This document shows positions 51,356 to 59,993 of a DNA stretch of 64,000 nucleotides, in pieces. The notes below the pieces were generated by a model. It saw only the letters and a list, made by a program, of their open reading frames with translations, had not been told where the DNA came from and ran no database searches. Position numbers and translations under genes: made by a program. The stretch spans positions 1 to 64,000 of the forward strand of contig NZ_LGED01000208.1 of assembly GCF_001280085.1 (NCBI RefSeq), read 5' to 3'. Source of the DNA: Saccharothrix sp. NRRL B-16348. Lineage in GTDB: Bacteria > Actinomycetota > Actinomycetes > Mycobacteriales > Pseudonocardiaceae. How positions within the stretch are numbered: position 1 is the stretch's first letter; each line of letters opens with the position of its first letter.

Positions 51356-54151
51356 GTGGTGGAGGTCCGACTGCTGGGCGAGGTGGCCGTGCTCGTGGAC
51401 GGCCGCGGGCTCGACCTGGGTCCGGCACGGCAGCGGTGCGTGCTGGCCGCGTTGGCAGTGGACGTGGGCCGGGTGGTCTCGGTGGACGTCCTGACCGAAC
51501 GGGTCTGGGGTGAGCGCCCGCCGCGGCGGGCGCGGGCGACGCTGGTGAGCTACCTGTCCCGGCTCCGCCAGGTGCTGGCCGCGGTGGGTGCGGCGCACGT
51601 CGTTCGTGCGGCGGGCGGTTACTCGCTGGAGGCCGGGCGGTCCGCGGTGGACCTCCACGTGTTCCACGACCTGTGTGCGCGTGCCCGTGCCGGCGACGAC
51701 CGGCAGAGGGTGGCGCTGCTGGAGGAAGCACTGGGGTTGTGGCGCGGGGAGGCGTTGTCCGGGCTCGACGGCGACTGGTCCGCGACCGAACGCGACCGGC
51801 TGCACCAGCTGCGCCTGAACGCCGAGCACGACCTCGCCGACGCCCTGCTGCGGCTGGGGCACGGCGAGGATCTCCTGGCCGGGTTGTCCGCGAGCGTCGC
51901 CGACCACCCGTTGGACGAGCGGGTGGCCGGCCAGTACCTGCTCGCCCTGTACCGCGCCGGCCGTGCGGCCGACGCGTTGGAGCACTACCGGCGGGTCCGG
52001 GAACGGCTGGTGGAGGAGCTGGGCACCGACCCCGGCAGAGCACTGCAGGAGCTGCACCGGCGGATCCTCACCGCCGACCCCGCCCTCACCGCCGCGCCGG
52101 CGGACACCACGCCCGTCACCGTGGCATCCGAGTCGGTGGTGCCCAGGCAACTGCCTGCGGCTCCCACACCGTTCGTCGGCCGCGGCGGCGAGCTGGACCG
52201 GCTCGACGCAGCCCTGCGGACCGCCTCGGACGCGTCGACCACGGTCGTCATCTCCGCGATCGCCGGCGCGGGCGGGATCGGCAAGACCTCGCTGGCGCTG
52301 CATTGGGCCCACCGGCACGCCGACCGGTTCCCCGACGGGCAGCTGTTCGTGAACCTGCGCGGGTTCAGCCCCGACGGCGAGCCGATGGACCCGGCGGTGG
52401 CGCTGCGCGGACTCCTCGACGCCCTCGGCGTCGAACCCGGCCGCATCCCCGCCGACCTCCACGCGCGGGCCGCCCTGTTCCGCAGCCTCCTGGCGGACAG
52501 GCGGATGCTGCTGGTCCTGGACAACGCCGCCGACACCACCCAGGTCGCCCCACTACTGCCCGGCGACCGGTCGTGCACCGTCGTGGTGACCAGCCGCAAC
52601 CGGCTGTCGGGCCTGATCACCGGACACGGAGCCCGCAACCTGTCCGTCGACACCCTCACCGACACCGAAGCCCGCGCCCTGTTGACCGACCGACTCGGCA
52701 CGGCACGGGTCGGCGCGGAGCCGGCGGCGGTGGAGGAGCTGATCAGGCTGTGCGGCGGCTTCCCGCTGGCGTTGAGCATCATGGCCGGCCGCGCCCACAC
52801 CCACCCGCACTTGACCCTCGCCGCCCTCGCCGCCGAGCTGCGCGACAGCGCGATCGACACGCTCGACGACACCGACCCGACCGCGAGCCTGCCCGCCGTG
52901 CTCTCCTCCTCCCACCGCGCGCTGACCGGGGAACAGGCCCAAGCGTTCGGACTGCTCGCCATCGCACCCGGACCCGACATCGGCCTGCCCGCCGCCGCCA
53001 ACCTCACCGGTCTCACGTCGGCCCGGACCAGGACCGTGCTGCGCGCGCTGGAACAGGCGTCACTGATCATCCAAGACGCCGACGGCCGCTACCGCATGCA
53101 CGACCTCGTTCGCGCCTACGCCACCACCACTGCTCACAGCGACCTGTCGGACGACATGCGAAAGGCGGCGCTGGAGCGGGTGGTGGACTTCTATCTCCGC
53201 ACCGCCCAGGCCGCCGACCACCTACTGGACCCCAGCCGCGATCCGATCCGGCTCGACCCCGGTGCCCACCCCCAGCCGCTGCCCGACCACCCGTCCGCGC
53301 TGGCCTGGCTGGACATCCACCACCCCCACCTACTCGCTGCCCAACACGCCGCCACCGCCCACCACAGCCACCAGGCCGTGTGGCACCTGGCCTGGACCCT
53401 GCACACCTTCCACCGGCGGCGCGGGCACCGTCACGACGAGCTCGCCGTGTGGCAGGCCGCCGCCGACGCCGCCACCCACCTGCCCGACCCCGCCACCCGC
53501 ATCCGTGCCCACCGGTTCCTCGGCCACGCCCACGCCGAGTTGAAACGGCACGAGCAGGCCATCAGGCACCTGCACCAAGCCCTCGCCCTGGCCGAACACC
53601 ACCACAACCCAACCCAGCAGGCCCACACCCACCGCGCCCTCGCACAGGCGTGGGTGCGGCAGGGGGACGACCGGCAGGCCATGGAGCACGCCCGCCACGC
53701 CCTGCACCTCGACCGCACCCTCGACCAACCGGTGCGGGAAGCCGACGCGCTCAACTCGGTGGGCTGGTTGGCCGCGCGCCTGGGCGACTACGACACCGCC
53801 CGCACCCACTGCCAGGCCGCCCTCACCCTGTACCGACAGCACCACGACCCCGAAGGCGAGACGAACGCCCTGGACAGCCTGGGCTTCATCGCCCACCACA
53901 CCGGTCACCACGACCAAGCCCTCCACCACTACCAGCGGGCCCTCACCCTGCGCCGCGCTCTCGGCAACACCACCGCGGCCGCCGACACCCTCGACAACCT
54001 CGGCCACCCACACTCCGCCCTCGGCCACCATGACCAAGCCCGCTCGGCCTGGCAGGAAGCCCTTGAGCTGTACCGGCGACAAGGGCGCGACGACGACGCT
54101 GAACGCGCACTGCGGCAACTCGACGCCCTCGACCAACCCGACGGCGGATAA
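51356..54151 (+). CDS. AfsR/SARP-type regulator with NB-ARC and His-rich TPR
   Basis: The 931-residue regulator has a winged helix (about 3-95: VEVRLLGEVAVLVDGRGLDLGP), an activation domain (100-245) and an NB-ARC ATPase with Walker A GAGGIGKTSLALHW near 306-319 and MLLVLDNA. A long TPR region follows from about 600. The TPR section is unusually His-rich (HHPHLLAAQHAATAHHSHQ near 660-680). GTG 51356 or 51359 is the start; the gene may alternatively be called from an upstream ATG. It is one of two AfsR-type genes here and could govern specialised metabolism at either end of the window. Confidence 0.88.
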   Translation: MVEVRLLGEVAVLVDGRGLDLGPARQRCVLAALAVDVGRVVSVDVLTERVWGERPPRRARATLVSYLSRLRQVLAAVGAAHVVRAAGGYSLEAGRSAVDLHVFHDLCARARAGDDRQRVALLEEALGLWRGEALSGLDGDWSATERDRLHQLRLNAEHDLADALLRLGHGEDLLAGLSASVADHPLDERVAGQYLLALYRAGRAADALEHYRRVRERLVEELGTDPGRALQELHRRILTADPALTAAPADTTPVTVASESVVPRQLPAAPTPFVGRGGELDRLDAALRTASDASTTVVISAIAGAGGIGKTSLALHWAHRHADRFPDGQLFVNLRGFSPDGEPMDPAVALRGLLDALGVEPGRIPADLHARAALFRSLLADRRMLLVLDNAADTTQVAPLLPGDRSCTVVVTSRNRLSGLITGHGARNLSVDTLTDTEARALLTDRLGTARVGAEPAAVEELIRLCGGFPLALSIMAGRAHTHPHLTLAALAAELRDSAIDTLDDTDPTASLPAVLSSSHRALTGEQAQAFGLLAIAPGPDIGLPAAANLTGLTSARTRTVLRALEQASLIIQDADGRYRMHDLVRAYATTTAHSDLSDDMRKAALERVVDFYLRTAQAADHLLDPSRDPIRLDPGAHPQPLPDHPSALAWLDIHHPHLLAAQHAATAHHSHQAVWHLAWTLHTFHRRRGHRHDELAVWQAAADAATHLPDPATRIRAHRFLGHAHAELKRHEQAIRHLHQALALAEHHHNPTQQAHTHRALAQAWVRQGDDRQAMEHARHALHLDRTLDQPVREADALNSVGWLAARLGDYDTARTHCQAALTLYRQHHDPEGETNALDSLGFIAHHTGHHDQALHHYQRALTLRRALGNTTAAADTLDNLGHPHSALGHHDQARSAWQEALELYRRQGRDDDAERALRQLDALDQPDGG

Positions 54152-54233
54152 CCCGTGAATTGCGGTGTCCGCAGACCTTTCGTGTGACGAACCTTTGCCG
54201 TCCGCTAAATAGTGGATTCCTCGTGGTGCGTGA

Positions 54234-54276
54234 ACCGGCCCGTGGCCGTGCCGCGACGACGCGGTCACGGGCCGGT
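54234..54276. terminator. Strong terminator after AfsR-type gene
   Basis: ACCGGCCCGTG and CACGGGCCGGT form an 11-bp perfect stem. Inside it CCGCG-ACGA-CGCGG forms a second 5-bp stem. It lies 82 bp after the regulator stop and could also serve the facing small gene. Confidence 0.75.
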
Positions 54277-54327
54277 GGTCACCAATAGAGGTAAGGCGTA
54301 CTGGCAATTCATCCGGGTGGCGACCTG

Positions 54328-54444
54328 TCAGTCCGGGTCGTCGGCGGCACCGACGGCGTCGTCGACGTCGGTCTCGCCCTGGGTGCGCACGTGCCCGTGC
54401 TCCGGCGGTGGGGGTTCTGGCGGGTTCTCCGGTTGTTCGCTCAT
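54328..54444 (-). CDS. Small Pro/acidic-rich protein, doubtful
   Basis: A 38-residue reading starts at ATG 54444 after GGGGG and encodes EQPENPPEPPPPEHGH followed by an Asp-rich tail. No domain is recognised. It could be a genuine disordered microprotein or chance coding. It lies between the AfsR terminator and the CHAT gene promoter region. Confidence 0.35.
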   Translation of the reverse strand: MSEQPENPPEPPPPEHGHVRTQGETDVDDAVGAADDPD

Positions 54445-54535
54445 GCCCCCAGTCTCGACCGGTGACTTCCGCTCCGCACGACGAAGCGAGGACGCGAGCA
54501 GGTGCCGTTGCCGGCGCGTCTTTGTCGAATTCGAT

Positions 54536-54566
54536 TTGACCGACGGTGACTCCTCCTTCCGATAGT
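54536..54566 (+). promoter_or_regulatory. Candidate promoter of CHAT-STAND gene
   Basis: TTGACC at 54536-54541 and GATAGT at 54561-54566 are separated by 19 bp, resembling a housekeeping actinomycete promoter about 45 bp upstream of GTG 54613. Spacing is slightly long. Confidence 0.4.
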
Positions 54567-54612
54567 GTGGTGAGTCGAAGGCTCGGAGTCGCGAAGGGCT
54601 GGGTGGTCCCGG

Positions 54613-57600
54613 GTGGCGGATCGGGTTGTGGTTGATCTTGACGCCACTGCGCTGAATCTGCCGTTGGGCGGCGCCGAGCTGGAGGACCTGCGCTGGTACC
54701 TGGAGGACTACCTGCGGGCGCCGTACGGCGTCTACGAGACCAGGGGTCCGCGGATCGCCGAGCTGCTCCCCACGTGGGGACGGGCCATGTTCGCCGCCCT
54801 GCTCGGGTCCGGTCCGGCGCGGGAGGCGTACGTCGGGTTCCGGACCCGGGCCACGACCGACCTGGAGATCGTGCTGTCCTCGGCGCTGCCGGAGCGGTTG
54901 GGGATGCCGTGGGAGTTGCTGCGCGACCCGCACCTGCCCAAGCCACTGGCGCTGGACGGGGTCGGGTTCAGCCGCACGTTGCCGGGTCGGCACCGTGACG
55001 ACCCGGTCGCGGTGCAGGGGCAGAAGCTGCGGGTGCTGATGGTGATCGCCCGTCCGCGCGGCGCGTCGGACGTGGGCTACCAGGTGATCGCGCGCCCGTT
55101 GCTGCGCCGGCTGGAGGCGGTGCGCGGCCCGGTGGAGTTGGAGGTGCTGCGCCCGCCCACGCTGGAGGCGTTGGACTCGGCGTTACAGGCCGCACGTCAG
55201 GCGGGCAGACCGTTCCAGATCGTGCACTTCGACGGGCACGGCGCGCTGACGGGCGGGACGGGGGTGCTGCACTTCGAACGGCGCGGCGAGCCGGCCCACC
55301 GCGTCGCCGAAGTGCTGAACAGGGCGCAGGTGCCGGTCGTGGTGCTCAACGCCTGCCAGTCGGGGGCGCTCGGCAAGCACCTGGAGGCGGCCGTGGCCAC
55401 CCAGCTGCTCGCCGGCGGCGCGCTGGCCGTGGTCGCCATGGCCTACAACGTGTACGCGGTGGCCGCGGCCGAGTTCATGACGGCCTTCTACGAGCGGCTG
55501 TTCGCCGGTGACACGGTCGGCGGCGCCGTGCGCGCGGGGCGGGCGCGCCTGGCCCAACGACCGGGACGACCCAGCCCGAAGGGCGAGCTGCCGCTGGAGG
55601 ACTGGGCCGTCCCGGTGCACTACGCGCGCTGCGAGGTCCGCTTCCCGCAACTCCACGCGGCGCCCGGCGCCACCGTGCCGGACGCCGTCGACCGCCCCGG
55701 CACGGAGCACCCCGAACCGCAGGACGACCCGCTGGAGCCGACCGAGGAGTTCGTCGGCCGCGACGGCCTGGTGCATACCTTGGAGACCGCCGCCGGCACG
55801 AGCCGGGTGATCCTGCTGCACGGCCCGGCGGGCACCGGGAAGACCGAGCTGGCCAAGGCGTTCGGGCGCTGGTGGCGTGACACCGGTGGCGTCGACCAGC
55901 CGGAACGGGTGCTCTGGCACGCGTTCGAACCCGGTCTCGCGTCGTTCGGCCTGCCCGGCGTGATCTCGGCGATCGGGCTGCGCGTCTTCGGTGCGGACTT
56001 CGCCAGGAACGACCCGGACCGCCGCCGCGAGCTGGTCCAGGACGAGCTGCGCACCCACCGGTGCCTGCTGATCTGGGACAACTTCGAGTCCGTCGCGTCC
56101 ATGCCCGACCCCGCCACGCCCGTGGACGACGCCGGGCGCGCCGAGCTGAAGAACTTCCTGGACCAGGTCGCCGACGGCCGGAGCACGGTCCTGATCACCA
56201 GCCGGACCGGGGAACGCTGGCTCGGCGACGTGCACCGGGTCGCCGTCGGCGGCCTGACCGGTGACGAGGCCATCGACTACGCCGACCACCTGCTGGCGCC
56301 GTTGCCCGCCGCCACGCCCCGGCGCGCCGACCGCGCGTTCGGCGACCTGCTGGAGTGGCTGCACGGCCACCCGCTGAGCATGCGGGTGATCCTGCCCCAC
56401 CTGGAGACCACCGACGCCGCGACGCTGCTGTCCGGCCTGCGCGGCGCCGTCCCCCTCCCCGAAACGCCCGGCGGCGATCCCGACGACCGGTTGCCGGCCG
56501 GCCTCGCCTACTCGCTCGGCCACCTCGACGCCGCCGACCGCCGTCTGCTGGTCGCGGTCGGGCTGTTCGACGGGCTGGTCGTCGCGAGCATGCTCGCCGC
56601 GTTCTCCAAGATCAAGACGACCCCGCGGCGGTTCCGGGACGTCGACGCCGATCGGTGGAAAGCGGTGCTGGACCGGGCGGCCCACGTGGGGTTGCTCACC
56701 ACGCTCGGTGTCGGCGCATACGGCGTCCACCCGGCGTTGCCCGCCCATCTCGCCGGCCGATGGCGTGCCGAGGACCCCGATGACTTCCCGGCACAACGCG
56801 CTGCCGCGGAGCACGCGTTGCTCGTCGCCTACACCGCGTTCTGCGCGCTGATGGGCAAGGAGGTCATGGCTGGTGCGACCGGCGACACCTACCGGGTCAT
56901 CGGCCTGCACCGCAGGATGCTGAGCCACCTGCTCGGCCACGCCGTGGAGCACCGCTTGTGGGCGCAGGCGGGGACCCTCTTCTCCACGCTCAGGGAGTTC
57001 TGGAACCGCCGTGGTCTGACCGCGGAGACCCGTACCTGGATCGGTCGCATGATGGCGGCGCTGAGTTCGCCGGACGACGGCCCGCCGCCGTTCGGCGAAC
57101 TCTCCGGCAAGCTCTGGCTGTTCCTGGTCGACGCCCTGGCCGACGACCTGACCCGCACCGGCCAACTCGACGCCGCCACCACCGTCTGCGAGGAGGCGCT
57201 CGTCCAGCTCGCCGACCAGCCCGGGGGCGCGCTGGAACGGGACACCCGTGCCGGCCTCTGCTACCGGCTCGGTCAGGTGGCACAGCAGCGCGGGCAGCGC
57301 GAGGACGCGGAGCGGTGGCACCGCGAAGCCCTCACCATCCACGAAGAGCTGGACAACCGGCACGGCATCGCCACCGCGCTCACCGAACTCGGCAGCGTGG
57401 CCAGGAAGTGGGCCCGGTGGGACGAGGCCGAGCGCCACCTCGACAGGTCCCTCGCCTTGCGGAGGGAGCTGGGCGATCGGCGCGGCACGGCCATCACCCT
57501 CGACCAGCTCGGCGACGTGGCACAGGCCCGCGGGCGGTGGGACGACGCGGAAGAGCGGTATCGCGAGTCCCTCGACCTCATGGCGGAGCTGGGCGACCTG

Positions 57601-58350
57601 GACGGCAGGGGCCGCGCGTACCACGAGCTCGGCATGGTCTCGATCCGGCGATATCGGTTCGACGCCGCCGCACTGTGGTTCCACCAGGCCCTCGACATCG
57701 CCGAAAGGCTGAACGACCCGCGCGCGAAGGCGGCCTCCTACCACCAGCTCGGCATGGTGGCGCAGGTGCGCGGGCAGTTCGACGAGGCCGACGAGTGGTA
57801 CCGCCAAGCCCTGGGCATCAAGGAACGGCTGCGCGACCGATCCGGCATGGCCGCGTCCTACCAGGCGCTCGGAGCCCTGGCCATGCAGCGCAAGCAGCTC
57901 GCCGACGTCACGCGACACGTGGACCGGGCGATCGCCATCTGGAAGGACCTCGACGATCGGCGCAACGTAGCCGGTTCACACCTCCTGCTCGGCGAGGCGT
58001 TGCACGACCACGGGCACTGGGACGAAGCCGAGCGGAACTACCGCGAAGCCATCGCGATCCAGGAGGCGCTGAAGGACCACGTGCCGATGGCCGTCGCCTA
58101 CGGGCAGCTGGGCCGACTCGCCGGGGACCGGGGTGACGCCGACGGCGCGCTGGAGTGGACCATTCGCAGCGTCGCGCTCTTCGAGCGGTTCCCGCACCGG
58201 ACGACCGCCCCGGCGCACCACCAACTGGCGCGGTTGCACCGCGCGATCGGCGCGCAAGCGCTGGAACGACGCTGGACGGACATCACCGGCAGCCCGCTGC
58301 CCGCCGGGGTCCGGGAGTTCCTCGAAGCCAAGTCCAAGGAGGACAGTTGA
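54613..58350 (+). CDS. CHAT protease-STAND ATPase-TPR protein
   Basis: The 1245-residue protein has a CHAT peptidase domain (about 100-345) with catalytic His209 in VHFDGHG and Cys248 in LNACQSG. A STAND/NB-ARC-like ATPase follows with Walker A GPAGTGKT (404-411) and LLIWDNFE as Walker B. A long TPR array of about ten repeats spans roughly 850-1230 (for example RDTRAGLCYRLGQVAQQRGQ). In related systems TPRs sense a trigger, the ATPase oligomerises and the caspase-like CHAT cleaves a partner. The stop overlaps the TTG of a small membrane protein gene, pointing to a two-component protease/effector module, possibly antiphage. That role is inferred. Confidence 0.88.
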   Translation: MADRVVVDLDATALNLPLGGAELEDLRWYLEDYLRAPYGVYETRGPRIAELLPTWGRAMFAALLGSGPAREAYVGFRTRATTDLEIVLSSALPERLGMPWELLRDPHLPKPLALDGVGFSRTLPGRHRDDPVAVQGQKLRVLMVIARPRGASDVGYQVIARPLLRRLEAVRGPVELEVLRPPTLEALDSALQAARQAGRPFQIVHFDGHGALTGGTGVLHFERRGEPAHRVAEVLNRAQVPVVVLNACQSGALGKHLEAAVATQLLAGGALAVVAMAYNVYAVAAAEFMTAFYERLFAGDTVGGAVRAGRARLAQRPGRPSPKGELPLEDWAVPVHYARCEVRFPQLHAAPGATVPDAVDRPGTEHPEPQDDPLEPTEEFVGRDGLVHTLETAAGTSRVILLHGPAGTGKTELAKAFGRWWRDTGGVDQPERVLWHAFEPGLASFGLPGVISAIGLRVFGADFARNDPDRRRELVQDELRTHRCLLIWDNFESVASMPDPATPVDDAGRAELKNFLDQVADGRSTVLITSRTGERWLGDVHRVAVGGLTGDEAIDYADHLLAPLPAATPRRADRAFGDLLEWLHGHPLSMRVILPHLETTDAATLLSGLRGAVPLPETPGGDPDDRLPAGLAYSLGHLDAADRRLLVAVGLFDGLVVASMLAAFSKIKTTPRRFRDVDADRWKAVLDRAAHVGLLTTLGVGAYGVHPALPAHLAGRWRAEDPDDFPAQRAAAEHALLVAYTAFCALMGKEVMAGATGDTYRVIGLHRRMLSHLLGHAVEHRLWAQAGTLFSTLREFWNRRGLTAETRTWIGRMMAALSSPDDGPPPFGELSGKLWLFLVDALADDLTRTGQLDAATTVCEEALVQLADQPGGALERDTRAGLCYRLGQVAQQRGQREDAERWHREALTIHEELDNRHGIATALTELGSVARKWARWDEAERHLDRSLALRRELGDRRGTAITLDQLGDVAQARGRWDDAEERYRESLDLMAELGDLDGRGRAYHELGMVSIRRYRFDAAALWFHQALDIAERLNDPRAKAASYHQLGMVAQVRGQFDEADEWYRQALGIKERLRDRSGMAASYQALGALAMQRKQLADVTRHVDRAIAIWKDLDDRRNVAGSHLLLGEALHDHGHWDEAERNYREAIAIQEALKDHVPMAVAYGQLGRLAGDRGDADGALEWTIRSVALFERFPHRTTAPAHHQLARLHRAIGAQALERRWTDITGSPLPAGVREFLEAKSKEDS

Positions 58351-58709
58351 GCCAGCAGAAACCGGTGACCCGCGACCCGATCGGCCGCACGGCGCGTGCC
58401 GCGGCCCGGCGACTCGCCCCCGACCACGGCCCGGAACTGGAGGCCCAGGTCGAAGCCGCGCTCTACGCCCGAAGCGCCAACCAGTACCTCGACCCGATCG
58501 CCCTCGGCTCCCTGATCGTCAGCGTCGCCACGCTGGCGTGGACCGTCTACAACGACGTGCGCGACAAATCCCCCAAGCCCTCGCGCGAGGCCATCACCGA
58601 ACGAGTCCGGGCCGGCCTGAGCACCGACGACCCGAGCCCGGCAGACCTGGACAAGATCATCGACGCCGTGGTCGAAGAGATCACCGAGGACACCGAAGGC
58701 AACCGCTGA
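58347..58709 (+). CDS. Small single-pass membrane protein coupled to CHAT-STAND
   Basis: The 120-residue protein begins at TTG 58347, overlapping the CHAT gene stop in a TTGA arrangement, with AAGGAGGACAG just upstream. A charged helical N-terminus (about 1-45) leads to one transmembrane helix (about 50-68: PIALGSLIVSVATLAWTVY) and an acidic C-terminus (DDPSPADLDKIIDAVVEEITEDTEGN). As a coupled partner of a CHAT protease it is a candidate substrate, membrane effector or anchor. Pore formation is speculative. No homolog with known function is recognised from sequence. Confidence 0.8.
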   Translation: MSQQKPVTRDPIGRTARAAARRLAPDHGPELEAQVEAALYARSANQYLDPIALGSLIVSVATLAWTVYNDVRDKSPKPSREAITERVRAGLSTDDPSPADLDKIIDAVVEEITEDTEGNR

Positions 58710-58719
58710 CACCGTGCCG

Positions 58720-58754
58720 CCTCGGCCACTTGGCGCAATCGGCGATCGCCGAGG
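58720..58754 (+). terminator. Possible terminator after CHAT operon
   Basis: CCTCGGC and GCCGAGG form a 7-bp stem with a 21-nt loop, 11 bp after the small membrane protein stop. Confidence 0.35.
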
Positions 58755-58919
58755 GGTCGGCCGTGGATGTTCGGCTGGTTGGTGCAGTCCGGGTTCGGGC
58801 CGAACCTGTGTGGTGCGGGTGCGGGGCTGGTGGCTTTATGGTGGTTCGCACCCGGTGCTTTGGGAGCCGCCTGTGTCTGGTCTCGGGGACCGCGCCCTCG
58901 TCCGCCGCCGCGCGACCTC

Positions 58920-59993
58920 ATGACCGCACCGGTAATCCACTCGGTGGCCGACGCCGAACGCCTGGCGGCCGAGCACCTGGCCCCCGAGGTCCGGGACTTC
59001 GTCTCCGGCGGAGCGGGCGACGAGGTCACGCTCGCCGCCAACCGCGCCGCGTTCGACCGGGTGTCCGTGGTGCCCAGGTCACTGGTCGACGTGTCCCGGT
59101 GCGACACCGGCCGCGACCTGTTCGGCGCGTGGTCGTCGCTGCCGCTGGCGATCGCGCCGATGGCGTACCAGCGCCTGGTCCACCCGGACGGGGAGAGCGG
59201 TGTCGCGCGGGCGGCCGCGGCGGCGGGGGTGCCGAACGTGCTGGGCATGCTCGGCGCCGAGCCGATCGAGGACGTGGCGGCGGCCGGTGGCGCGCACTGG
59301 CTCCAGCTGTACTGGCTCAAGGACCGGCAGGTCGTCGCGGACCTGCTCCGGCGGGCCGAGGGCGTCGGCTGTCGCGCGGTCGTCCTCAGCGTCGACGTGC
59401 CGGTGATGGGGCGGCGCGTCCGGGACCTGCGCAACGGGTTCGCGCTGCCGCCCGGCATGCGGCCGGTCAACATCGGCGGTGACGTCGGCGAACGCCGGGC
59501 CGGCGATTCAGCGGTGGCCCGGCACACCAGCGCCGTCTTCGACCCCTCCCTGAAGTGGAGCGACCTCGACTGGATCAAGGAGCACACGCGGCTGCCGCTG
59601 GTGCTGAAGGGAATCCTGAGCCCCGAGGACGCCCGTCAGGCCGTCGAGTCCGGTGTGGACGGTCTCGTGGTCTCCAACCACGGCGGGCGCCAGCTCGACG
59701 GCGCGGTGCCCTCCCTCGACATCCTTCCCGACGTGGTGGACGCGGTGGGCGGCCGGTGCCGGGTGCTGCTGGACAGCGGAGTGCGCACCGGGGTCGACGT
59801 CCTGCGGGCGCTGGCGCTGGGCGCGGACGCGGTCCTGCTCGGCCGCCCGGTGCTGTGGGGCCTCGCGGCGGCCGGGCGGCCGGGCGTCACCGCGGTGCTC
59901 GACGTCATCCGGCAGGAGTTCGAGACCGCGCTCCGGCTCGCCGGCTGCCGGGACGTCGAGGACGCGCGCCGGCTGCGCACGGTCAGGGTGTGA
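58920..59993 (+). CDS. FMN-dependent alpha-hydroxyacid oxidase, hydroxymandelate oxidase-like
   Basis: The 357-residue FMN TIM-barrel enzyme has LAIAPMAYQRLVHPDGE near the N-terminus and catalytic His254 in SNHGGRQLDGA with the phosphate loop near LDSGVRTG. The APMAYQRL pattern is closest to Hmo, the hydroxymandelate oxidase of 4-hydroxyphenylglycine pathways, which makes the 2-oxoacid from (4-hydroxy)mandelate. A hydroxymandelate-synthase-like gene lies at the window end, supporting this. ATG 58920 has no ribosome site; an upstream in-frame ATG at 58767 gives an implausible N-terminus. Its last 11 bases overlap the convergent hydrolase. Confidence 0.82.
   Translation: MTAPVIHSVADAERLAAEHLAPEVRDFVSGGAGDEVTLAANRAAFDRVSVVPRSLVDVSRCDTGRDLFGAWSSLPLAIAPMAYQRLVHPDGESGVARAAAAAGVPNVLGMLGAEPIEDVAAAGGAHWLQLYWLKDRQVVADLLRRAEGVGCRAVVLSVDVPVMGRRVRDLRNGFALPPGMRPVNIGGDVGERRAGDSAVARHTSAVFDPSLKWSDLDWIKEHTRLPLVLKGILSPEDARQAVESGVDGLVVSNHGGRQLDGAVPSLDILPDVVDAVGGRCRVLLDSGVRTGVDVLRALALGADAVLLGRPVLWGLAAAGRPGVTAVLDVIRQEFETALRLAGCRDVEDARRLRTVRV

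Noticed and set aside
58767..58919. N-terminal extension of the hydroxymandelate-oxidase-like protein from ATG 58767
   Set aside because: The added 51 residues are Trp/Gly/Pro-rich and do not resemble the family N-terminus, which begins cleanly at 58920.
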